Translations under genes and position numbers: made by a program | Source of the DNA: JAEKLB01 sp050249235 | GTDB lineage: Bacteria > Actinomycetota > Acidimicrobiia > Acidimicrobiales > CADCSY01 | Assembly (NCBI GenBank): GCA_050249235.1 | Contig: JBFWQW010000122.1 | Span: forward strand, 1-8,079 | Direction: 5' to 3' | DNA length: 8,079 bases | Shown here: piece after piece, positions 1 to 5,693 of the stretch | How positions within the stretch are numbered: position 1 is the first letter of the stretch | Layout: each line of letters opens with the position of its first letter | Notes under the pieces: model-generated | What the model was told of the DNA's origin: nothing | Database searches by the model: none | The model's input: the letters and a program-made list of their open reading frames with translations, nothing else

Positions 1-36
1 CTGGCCATGGACCACGGTGCGCCCCGGCCGATCAGG

Positions 37-88
37 TGTCAGGGATGTCGCGCGACAAGAACTGTCAGGGATGTCCCGCGAAAGGACA
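37..88. repeat. Two tandem 26-bp near-repeats, possible transposable-element end
   Basis: Two adjacent 26-bp units (37-62 and 63-88) begin with the identical 13-mer TGTCAGGGATGTC and stay similar after it (about 20 of 26 positions match). The first unit contains the perfect 12-bp palindrome TGTCGCGCGACA at 46-57; the second has a decayed copy. Tandem TGTCAGGxAT-type units ending in GCGACA are, from memory, typical of the outer ends of IS481/IS3-like elements in high-GC bacteria. No transposase is visible inside the window, so an element would have to lie to the left. The repeat itself is seen directly; the link to a mobile element is inference. It could instead be an operator pair downstream of the glycan operon. 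Confidence 0.5.
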
Positions 89-132
89 GCCGGAACAGCC
101 CCGGTTCGGTCGACAAGAACGGGAAGAGGGGG

Positions 133-1233
133 TCAGGTCACGGCGGGCTGGGGACGGGCGGCCTGGCGGTAGAGCTCGCGTTGCAGGGCCCGGGCGCACG
201 AGCGGGACGAGTACCGCTCGACCAGGTCGGGGTGGCGGCGACGGGGCTGGGCCTCGGCCCTGACCTCGAGGACCATCCGGGCCAGTGCGTCCCGCAGGGC
301 CTCCGGGTCGCCGGGCGGCACGCACGGGTCGGGGGGCTGGACGACGAAGGGCAGGTTGCCGGTGGTCGTGCCGATGGCTCGGCAGCCGAAGGCGTAGCCC
401 TCGATGATCGGCACGCAGAGGCCCTCGTGGAACGACGGGCTCACCACCACGTGGCTCCCCGCGTACAGGCGCCACAGCTCCTCGTCGGTCGGGGCGTCGA
501 CGAGGTCGACCACACCGCCGAGGTCGTGGTCGACGATGAGCCGGTCGAGCTCGTCGGCGTAGTCGGGGTCCGAGAAGGTGGGGCTGCCGACGATGCGGAG
601 GTGCACCGATGCCCGGGTGGCGTCGTCGAGCATCGCGATCGCCGCGACGAGGACGTTGGGGCCCTTGGCCGGCACCCGCCGGCCCACGGTGAGCAGCTCG
701 ACCCGGTCGGTCGGCCGCTCGACGTCGATCCCGCCGGGCAGGTCGATGGGGATCGGCACGAAGGCCACGTCGTCGGGTCGCACGCCGTGGTCGAGGAGCG
801 TGAGGCGGTTGAACTCGCTGTGGGTCCAGAAGGGCACGCCCAGCGAGGCCACGTGGTCGAGCTGGAGGATCGACGCCCGGATGGATTCCCGGAGCTGGGG
901 GGACACGAGGTCCTCGGGCGTGCAGTTGTGGAAGTGGACGATCGGTGCGGGGCCCCGGCTGCCGAGCAGCAGGGTGATGGCGTCGAAGAGCCGGTAGTGG
1001 ATGCCCCAGTGGAAGACGGCGATGTCGCAGGCCATGAAGTCCGGGTCGCGGAGCAGCGACCAGCCGTCGGGGACGATCCGGCCAGGGGAGGGCAGCTCGG
1101 TGCCGATCGCCTGGGAGAAGACGACGACCTCGTCGACCCCGGGCACGTCCATGACGAGGCGGGCCTGGCGGACGACGGCGTCGGAGATGGCGTCGTGGGG
1201 CACGATCACGCCGGTGACGACGGCGACCCTCAC
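133..1233 (-). CDS. Glycosyltransferase family 4 (GT-B fold) protein
   Basis: This 366-residue protein is probably a cytoplasmic or membrane-associated retaining glycosyltransferase that moves a sugar from a nucleotide donor to a growing glycan. The N-terminal Rossmann half starts with RVAVVTGVIVP, and residues about 95-103 read APIVHFHNC. The C-terminal donor-binding half shows the phosphate-binding loop VGRRVPAKG (183-191) and the GT4 EX7E motif in PSFHEGLCVPIIEGY (E270 and E278). Length is normal for the family. The start is GTG at 1233-1231, chosen because it overlaps the TGA of the upstream glycosyltransferase (GTGA, 4 bp) and has GAGG seven bases before it. A long upstream extension in the same frame is only a shadow of the neighbouring gene. 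It is the last gene of a three-gene operon. Donor and acceptor cannot be read from sequence. Confidence 0.9.
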   Translation of the reverse strand: MRVAVVTGVIVPHDAISDAVVRQARLVMDVPGVDEVVVFSQAIGTELPSPGRIVPDGWSLLRDPDFMACDIAVFHWGIHYRLFDAITLLLGSRGPAPIVHFHNCTPEDLVSPQLRESIRASILQLDHVASLGVPFWTHSEFNRLTLLDHGVRPDDVAFVPIPIDLPGGIDVERPTDRVELLTVGRRVPAKGPNVLVAAIAMLDDATRASVHLRIVGSPTFSDPDYADELDRLIVDHDLGGVVDLVDAPTDEELWRLYAGSHVVVSPSFHEGLCVPIIEGYAFGCRAIGTTTGNLPFVVQPPDPCVPPGDPEALRDALARMVLEVRAEAQPRRRHPDLVERYSSRSCARALQRELYRQAARPQPAVT

Positions 1234-3683
1234 GCGGCCGCCTCGGAGGCGGCGCCTTCGGGGAGCACCTCGACGACGCCCCAGACCGTGACCGGGCCAC
1301 CGACGGCCCGGACCGAGACCGAGCCGAACGTCGAGGCCACGTCGATCCGCCGGACGGAGCCCGGGTCGAGCGGCACGACCCGCTCGACCGGGTCGGTGAG
1401 GCAGACGGCGACCCCGGCGTCGGAGGCGGCGACCGCGAGCCGTGCCGCCCCTCGGGGGTCGAGCGGGAAGACGGCGGTGGCCCCTTCGTCGAGGCGGGTC
1501 CCGGAGGGGGGTGCCACGACCCGGATCCGCTCGAGGAAGGCCTCGAAGCGCTCGGCGAAGCGGTCGACGTGGAACGCGTCGGTGTAGCGGGCCCGCCCGG
1601 CCTCGCCGAGGCGGCGCCGCAGCGCCGGATCGCCGAGGAGGCGCCCCATCGCGGCGGCCAGCTCGTCGACGTCGCCGGGCGTGACGAGCACGCCGTCGAC
1701 GCCGTCGGTGACGACGTCGAGGATGCCGCTCGTCGCGCAGCTCACGAGCGCCTTTCCGTGCATCATCGCCTCGACCATCACGAGGCCGAACGACTCGTAG
1801 CGGGACGGCAGGACGACGAGGTCGGCGCCGGCGTAGAGCTCGTGCACCCGCTCGTCGGACACGTCGCACTCGAGGCGGACCCGCTCGATCCAGGGCTCGT
1901 GCCGGTGGGCGTCGAGCCACGAGGCGCCGAACAGGGGCTGGCCCGGCGCCAGCGCCCGGTCCTCGCCGGCGGCGACGAACTCGACGTCGGGGTGTTCGGC
2001 CGCCAGCCGGGCAACCGCCTCGAGGTAGGTGTCGATCCCCTTGCGCACCTCGAAGCGGCCGAGGAACAGCACGACGGTCCGGTCGGACGGGGGCGCCGGG
2101 TCGGGCCGGGCCTGGTCGACGAGGCCGAGGTGGACGACACCCCACCGGCCGGGGTCGAGGTCGCCCGAGTAGTGCGCGGCCATCGTGGCGGCCACGGCCG
2201 CGCTGTTGGCGTGGAAGAGGTCGCCGGCCCGGAGGACCTCGAGCTCGAGGTCGATGAGCCGCTGCATGGCCGCCGCCGACTCCGGCTCCCCGAGGTTGCC
2301 GGCCAGGTCGGCGGCGACGGCAAGGGGGGTGGCGACCTGCACGACCACCGGTGCGCCGGTGCGGCGCAGCGCGCCGAGCACCTCGACGTCCCAGAGCGGC
2401 CCGTACACGAGGTCGTGGTGCGACCAGGTCGAGATGCGATCGAGCTCGGCCGCGGCGGCGGTGGCGAAGTCGTTGACGTGGGCGAGCACGTCCGGCGCGA
2501 CGCCCTCGGCGCCGGCCTCGGGCACCTCGACCCGGTGGACCCACACGCCGTCCTCGAGGTCGACGGTGCCGCGCCCTGTCGACCTCGTCACCACCCGGAC
2601 CTCGTGGCCCCGCCGGGCCAGGGCGGGTGCCAGGTCGCTGATGAACCGGGCGATCCCGCCGGTGAGGTGCGGCGTGTAGCTGCTCGAGACGAACGTGATC
2701 CGCCGCCGGCCCCGGTTGTCGACGGTGGGGAAGCGCTTGAACTCGGCCGGCGCCGGCCAGTCGACCGGACCGAGCCGGAGGTCGTGGCGGGCCCGGCCGA
2801 GCTCGATGCCGGCCGCCAGTGCCCGGACGCACTCGTCGGCGGCGAGGTCGCCGGAGCCGGGCGGGAGCCGGCCGGCCTCCTCGTGCCAGCGGGCGCCGCC
2901 GATGAGCCACTCGAGGAAGCTGCTCGAGCTCTTGTAGACGCCGTACTCGGAGGAGATGGCGAGGGCGTGGCGGTAGCCGAAGTAGACGTGGTTCTTGACG
3001 ATCGGGTACCAGCTGGTGACGACCTTCTCGTCGTTGCGCATGCCGGACGGCAGGAACTTGTGGTGGACGAAGGCGTTGGGCAGCTGGCGGATCACGTAGC
3101 CGCGGTCGACGAGCCGGCAGCAGACGTCGGTCTCGTCCAGGTAGTACTCGTAGGTCTCGTCGAAGCCGCCGATCTGCAGCAGGGCGTCCCGGAGGAACAG
3201 GGCGTTGGTGCCCTGCACGTACGGGAACTGGAACGACCCCGGCAGGCACTGGTCGTCGTACGGCAGGTCGGTGCGCGAGTCGACCTCGGCGAAGCGGTTG
3301 GCGGCGGCGTAGACGTACTGCATGGCGAAGCCGGTGTGGTCGAACACCGGACCGCCGACACCGGCGACGTCGTCGACGAAGGCGGGGAGGGCCTGGGTCA
3401 GCCAGTCGAACTCGGGGAGGGCGTCGTCGTCGAGGAAGGCGACCACGTCGCCCGACGCGGCCCGGATGCCGATGTTCCGCGACACCGACAGGTTCGGCAC
3501 CGGGCACCGGGCCACCTTGATCCGGTCGACCCAGCCGGCGAGCAGCGCCTCGGTGCCGTCGTCGGACGGGCCGTTCACCACCACGACCTCGAAGTCGTGC
3601 CAGCTCTGGTAGCGGAGGGCCTCGAGGGTGGCCCCCAGGCTGCCGGCCCGGTTCAGGGTGCAGATGACGACGGACACCTTCAC
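1230..3683 (-). CDS. Bifunctional GT2-GT4 glycosyltransferase fusion
   Basis: This 817-residue protein carries two apparently complete glycosyltransferase modules. Residues 1-235 are a GT2 (GT-A fold) domain: VSVVICTLNRAGSL at the N terminus, LSVSRNIGI (65-73), the metal-binding DDD at 85-87, ETD (184-186) in the usual catalytic-base region, and HHK (207-209). A linker of about 90 residues follows. Residues 328-720 are a GT4 (GT-B fold) domain: the glycine-rich acceptor loop TGGIARF (341-347), LGRFEVRKGID (541-551), and the EX7E motif in PSRYESFGLVMVEAM (E630 and E638). Residues 725-807 form a valine-rich, probably beta-structured tail that I cannot assign. No transmembrane helix or signal peptide is evident, so it should act on the cytoplasmic side. 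The GTG start gives MKVSVVICT, a typical GT2 beginning; the ribosome-binding site is weak. Two different sugar additions by one polypeptide is the likely role, by inference. Confidence 0.9.
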   Translation of the reverse strand: MKVSVVICTLNRAGSLGATLEALRYQSWHDFEVVVVNGPSDDGTEALLAGWVDRIKVARCPVPNLSVSRNIGIRAASGDVVAFLDDDALPEFDWLTQALPAFVDDVAGVGGPVFDHTGFAMQYVYAAANRFAEVDSRTDLPYDDQCLPGSFQFPYVQGTNALFLRDALLQIGGFDETYEYYLDETDVCCRLVDRGYVIRQLPNAFVHHKFLPSGMRNDEKVVTSWYPIVKNHVYFGYRHALAISSEYGVYKSSSSFLEWLIGGARWHEEAGRLPPGSGDLAADECVRALAAGIELGRARHDLRLGPVDWPAPAEFKRFPTVDNRGRRRITFVSSSYTPHLTGGIARFISDLAPALARRGHEVRVVTRSTGRGTVDLEDGVWVHRVEVPEAGAEGVAPDVLAHVNDFATAAAAELDRISTWSHHDLVYGPLWDVEVLGALRRTGAPVVVQVATPLAVAADLAGNLGEPESAAAMQRLIDLELEVLRAGDLFHANSAAVAATMAAHYSGDLDPGRWGVVHLGLVDQARPDPAPPSDRTVVLFLGRFEVRKGIDTYLEAVARLAAEHPDVEFVAAGEDRALAPGQPLFGASWLDAHRHEPWIERVRLECDVSDERVHELYAGADLVVLPSRYESFGLVMVEAMMHGKALVSCATSGILDVVTDGVDGVLVTPGDVDELAAAMGRLLGDPALRRRLGEAGRARYTDAFHVDRFAERFEAFLERIRVVAPPSGTRLDEGATAVFPLDPRGAARLAVAASDAGVAVCLTDPVERVVPLDPGSVRRIDVASTFGSVSVRAVGGPVTVWGVVEVLPEGAASEAAA
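1237..1253 (-). other. Inverted repeat just before the coupled GTG start
   Basis: Arms GCCGCCTC (1237-1244) and GAGGCGGC (1246-1253) are perfect complements around a single central base. In the mRNA this can form a seven-pair GC stem with a three-base loop four bases ahead of the GTG start of the downstream GT4 gene, and it contains the GAGG that would serve as its ribosome-binding site. A ribosome finishing the upstream gene would open it, which fits translational coupling. The same bases encode an Ala/Glu-rich C terminus (ASEAAA), so the symmetry may be a by-product of GC-rich coding. Confidence 0.35.
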
Positions 3684-3711
3684 CGGCGGACCGACCCGTC
3701 CCCGTGGCCGT

Positions 3712-3733
3712 CCGGGCCCCGTCGCCCGGGGCC
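3712..3733 (-). other. GC-rich hairpin in the methyltransferase-glycosyltransferase gap
   Basis: The 73-bp gap between the two genes (3684-3756) contains CCGGGC (3712-3717) facing GCCCGG (3724-3729), and an alternative stem GGCCCC (3715-3720) facing GGGGCC (3728-3733). There is no T-run on either side, so it is not a convincing intrinsic terminator. It could be an intra-operon processing or attenuating stem, or simple GC bias. Nothing else is visible in the gap. Confidence 0.25.
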
Positions 3734-3756
3734 GTCGGCGCGCCCGCTGCGGTCCG

Positions 3757-4743
3757 TCATCCGCCCCGGGGCTTGCTGGCCGACACCTCGAGCTCGAGGC
3801 AGTCGCCGTTCGGCCGGCCCCGGGCGATCACCTCGGGCGCCTCGAGGCCGGCGTCGGTGAGCAGGGCCGAGAGGCTGGCCGGGGTGAAGCCCGTGTAGTG
3901 GAAGTCGCCGTCGTACTCCTGGCCGCCGAACGTCACGGCCCGCAGCACGTCGAAGGAGATCGTCCCTTCGCTGTACGCGTTCGCCATGGCCTCGAGGTCG
4001 GGAACCACGGCCCGGAACGTCCCGCCCGGTTCGAGCAGCGACACCCAGTAGGGCAACAGCGTCCGGCGGAGCTGCAGCTCGGGGAAGTGCTCGAGGGTGT
4101 GGCTGCTGAAGATCTCGGCGAGGGAACCGGCCTCGAAGGGGAGGTCGTCGATCCCGGCGACGACGTCGATGCCGGGCAGCTCCCGCATGTCGACGTTGAC
4201 GAAGCCGTCGAGGGCCAGGTGGCCGGCACCCAGGTTGACGCGGATCGGGCCGCCCTCGAGCTTCGACGGGTCGACGACCCGGGCCGAGGTCTTCTCGGCC
4301 CCTTCGCGGCCCGGCGCGCCGCCCCGACCGCCGTAGTGGAGCTCGTTCAGCATCTCGGCCCGCACCATCTCCACCCGTTCGACCAGCCAGGCGACCGTGT
4401 CCAGGTGGGGGCGGATCTCCTCGAGCACGGCCACGTCGCCGTCGTCGATGGCGGTCCGGAGGGCGGCGGACTCCCGGGCGAAGTGGCGGGCCGAGCCGTT
4501 CACCGAGGCGATGGCGTTGAGCACGGCCGGCTGGTGGGTCTCGATCGCCTCGACGGAGAGGAAGAGCCGGTGGACGGTGTCCTCGAGCCGGCCGAGGCGC
4601 CCGTCGAGGTCGTCGGCCCGCTGCTGGAGGAAGTGGACGTTCTCACGCAGGTACGGGGCGACGGCGTGCTCGGTGAGGCTCCTCGCCTTCGGCAGGCCGG
4701 GCAGGCGGGCCAGCTTGCCGACGGCGGTCCTCAACCGGTTCAT
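3757..4743 (-). CDS. SAM-dependent class I methyltransferase with N-terminal helical region
   Basis: This 328-residue protein probably methylates a sugar or glycan intermediate using S-adenosylmethionine. Residues about 33-135 are long, charged and helix-prone, with a heptad-like stretch (LQQRADDLDGRLGRLEDTVH) suggesting a coiled coil. The catalytic domain begins near residue 167: motif I is VNLGAGHLALDGFVNVD (169-185), followed by LPFEAGSLAEIFSSHTLEHF (201-220) and LEPGGTFRAVVPDLE (237-251), a pattern of the Methyltransf_11 / COG4627-like group. Start choice: ATG at 4743-4741 gives MNRLRTAVGK. The same frame stays open back to an ATG at 4962, but that extension is Arg/Pro-rich, has no homologous look and would overlap the divergent regulator gene, so it is rejected. 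It is the first gene of the glycan operon, 73 bp ahead of the GT2-GT4 gene. The exact substrate is unknown; a chain-capping O-methyltransferase is one possibility. Confidence 0.85.
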   Translation of the reverse strand: MNRLRTAVGKLARLPGLPKARSLTEHAVAPYLRENVHFLQQRADDLDGRLGRLEDTVHRLFLSVEAIETHQPAVLNAIASVNGSARHFARESAALRTAIDDGDVAVLEEIRPHLDTVAWLVERVEMVRAEMLNELHYGGRGGAPGREGAEKTSARVVDPSKLEGGPIRVNLGAGHLALDGFVNVDMRELPGIDVVAGIDDLPFEAGSLAEIFSSHTLEHFPELQLRRTLLPYWVSLLEPGGTFRAVVPDLEAMANAYSEGTISFDVLRAVTFGGQEYDGDFHYTGFTPASLSALLTDAGLEAPEVIARGRPNGDCLELEVSASKPRGG

Positions 4744-4896
4744 GCGTGCGTCCCGCCTACCTGTTCGTCGTGTGCGCCGTCCCGGCCTGCGCTGGCCTCC
4801 GGAGCTCCGGGCGACCGAGCGGCAGGCTACCCGGGGAGGTCCCGGCGGCGGTCGACACCGAGACGGCTCGGCCGCCCTGCGGCCGGTCGTCCCGCC
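4744..4896. other. Divergent intergenic region, left part
   Basis: This stretch separates the leftward glycan operon from the rightward regulator gene and must contain the operon promoter. A TANNNT-type minus-10 candidate for the minus strand (TAGCCT, complement of 4824-4829) is visible, but I find no matching minus-35 at normal spacing, so I do not place the promoter. The ribosome-binding site of the methyltransferase is also weak (AGGCGGG, about 8 bases before its ATG). No small gene or RNA is recognisable here. Confidence 0.3.
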
Positions 4897-4942
4897 TTGG
4901 AGTGGTGAGGTGCCGAAACCTAGGTTTGGCCCCGCCGAAACC
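4897..4942 (+). promoter_or_regulatory. Putative promoter and palindromic operator of the DtxR-family gene
   Basis: TTGGAG (4897-4902) and TAGGTT (4921-4926) are spaced 18 bp and form the best promoter-like pair. The minus-10 lies inside a perfect 12-bp palindrome, AAACCTAGGTTT (4916-4927), which resembles DtxR/IdeR-type boxes in having AGGTT/AACCT halves. The palindrome is part of a larger set: GCCGAAACC at 4912-4920, GGTTTGGC at 4923-4930 (reverse orientation) and GCCGAAACC again at 4934-4942, the two forward copies being exactly 22 bp apart. A start of transcription near 4933 would leave only about ten untranslated bases and no Shine-Dalgarno, so translation may be nearly leaderless. Negative autoregulation is the natural reading, by inference. 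Confidence 0.55.
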
Positions 4943-5620
4943 ATGGATGAGACCATCACCAAGTCGGAGCGGGAGACGCTGAAGGCGATCTACCGGTCGA
5001 CCCGAGACCGCAAGGACGCGCAGACGGGCGCGCTCGCCGACGCCCTCGGCGTGGCCCCCGGCACGGTGACCATGACGGTCAAGCGGCTGGCCGAGCGGGG
5101 CATCCTGGTCCACCGCCCCTACCACGGCGTCGAGCTCACCGACGTGGGGATGCGCCTGGCCGTGGCCGCCATCCGACGGCACCGGATCGTCGAGCGCTTC
5201 CTCGCCGACATGCTCGGCTACGCGTGGAACGAGGCCGACCGCCTGGCCGGCTCCTTCGAGCACGACCTGCCCCAGGAGGTCGAGGACCGGATCTTCGTCG
5301 CCCTCGACCGGCCCACGACGTGCCCCCACGGGTTCCCGATCCCCGCCCTCGAGGCGGTGTCGATCCCGGTGCTGCCCCACCTCTACGAGCTCAACCCCGG
5401 CGACGTCGCCGTGGTGGCCGTCCCGGGGTCGATCGACCCCGAGGTCATCGCCTTCCTCGAGACGCTGGGGCTGCGCCCCGGGGTGGTCGTCGAGGTGCGT
5501 GAGAAGCACCCGTTCGACGGCCCGCTCGTCCTGCGGGTCGACGGCCGCGACCGGACGCTCGGGGCCAGCGTGGCCGCCCAGGTCTACGTCCGCGCTCAGG
5601 TGCCCGAAACAGAGATTTGA
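4943..5620 (+). CDS. DtxR/MntR-family metal-dependent transcriptional regulator
   Basis: This 225-residue protein is a cytoplasmic metal-sensing DNA-binding regulator. Residues 1-65 form the winged helix-turn-helix (recognition helix around APGTVTMTVKRLAERG, 38-53). Residues 66-145 are the dimerisation and metal-binding domain with RRHRIVERFL (78-87; H80 and E84 match DtxR H79 and E83) and FEHDLPQEVEDRI (105-117; E106 and H107 match DtxR E105 and H106). CPHGFPIP (127-134) is typical of many family members. Residues 147-220 are the C-terminal SH3/FeoA-like domain. Two usual ligands differ: DtxR C102 (MntR E99) aligns with G103 and DtxR H98 with D99, while DtxR M10 (MntR D8) aligns with E11. 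Iron versus manganese specificity is therefore uncertain. The ATG at 4943 is chosen because it starts the helix-turn-helix at normal length; the open frame further upstream is non-coding-like. It is divergent from the glycan operon and 73 bp before hppA. Confidence 0.93.
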   Translation: MDETITKSERETLKAIYRSTRDRKDAQTGALADALGVAPGTVTMTVKRLAERGILVHRPYHGVELTDVGMRLAVAAIRRHRIVERFLADMLGYAWNEADRLAGSFEHDLPQEVEDRIFVALDRPTTCPHGFPIPALEAVSIPVLPHLYELNPGDVAVVAVPGSIDPEVIAFLETLGLRPGVVVEVREKHPFDGPLVLRVDGRDRTLGASVAAQVYVRAQVPETEI

Positions 5621-5643
5621 CGTTTCGGGGGGTTGAAACGTTA
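5603..5643 (+). other. Overlapping, mutually exclusive inverted repeats between dtxR-like gene and hppA
   Basis: Three GAAAC/GTTTC segments allow two alternative pairings. Pairing A: CCCGAAAC (5603-5610) with GTTTCGGG (5622-5629), loop 11 bases, enclosing the regulator's stop codon. Pairing B: ACGTTTC (5620-5626) with GAAACGT (5635-5641), loop 8 bases, extendable by a G-T and a T-A pair and followed by TATTTT. Pairing B could act as a weak intrinsic terminator for the regulator transcript; the same DNA symmetry could equally be a protein operator. The middle arm is shared, so both stems cannot form at once. Confidence 0.45.
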
Positions 5644-5646
5644 TTT
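5617..5646 (+). promoter_or_regulatory. Putative hppA promoter with an inverted repeat filling its spacer
   Basis: TTGACG (5617-5622) matches five of six minus-35 consensus bases, and TTATTT (5641-5646) after an 18-bp spacer is a plausible minus-10. The patch is noticeably AT-richer than its surroundings. The inverted repeat ACGTTTC...GAAACGT (5620-5641) spans the spacer and touches both elements, an ideal place for a repressor. Transcription would begin near 5653, leaving a leader of about 40 bases. The half-sites resemble those before the DtxR-family gene, so that regulator is the prime candidate ligand (inference). Confidence 0.5.
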
Positions 5647-5678
5647 TGCGATGCTCGCGTTCGCGGCCGCCGTCCCCC

Positions 5679-5684
5679 AAGGAG
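5679..5684 (+). promoter_or_regulatory. Ribosome-binding site of hppA
   Basis: AAGGAG lies nine bases before the ATG at 5694 and is the strongest Shine-Dalgarno in the window. It fixes the hppA start and contrasts with the neighbouring regulator, which has none, suggesting high translation of the pump. Confidence 0.85.
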
Positions 5685-5693
5685 ATTTGACCG

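Noticed and set aside
88..116. Imperfect hairpin as terminator of the glycan operon
   Set aside because: The stem has a wobble and a mismatch, and no T-run follows on the minus strand, so it does not qualify as an intrinsic terminator.
133..3507. Very long minus-strand open frame of 1124 codons
   Set aside because: Only its last 366 codons, from the GTG at 1233, read as a protein (the GT4). The rest is Arg/Pro/Gly-rich shadow of the GT2-GT4 gene in another frame.
7..3860. Long plus-strand open frames (7-1587 and 1569-3860) opposite the glycosyltransferases
   Set aside because: They lie antisense to genes with intact catalytic motifs and have the Val/Gly/Asp/Glu/Arg-rich makeup that GC-rich codons give on the opposite strand. 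No domain is recognisable.
4397..4942. Upstream extension of the DtxR-family frame
   Set aside because: It is antisense to the methyltransferase, Arg/Ser-rich, and family proteins start right before the winged helix, as the ATG at 4943 does.
4744..4962. N-terminal extension of the methyltransferase to an ATG at 4962
   Set aside because: The extra 73 residues are Arg/Pro-rich, look non-coding and would run into the start of the divergent regulator gene and its palindrome.
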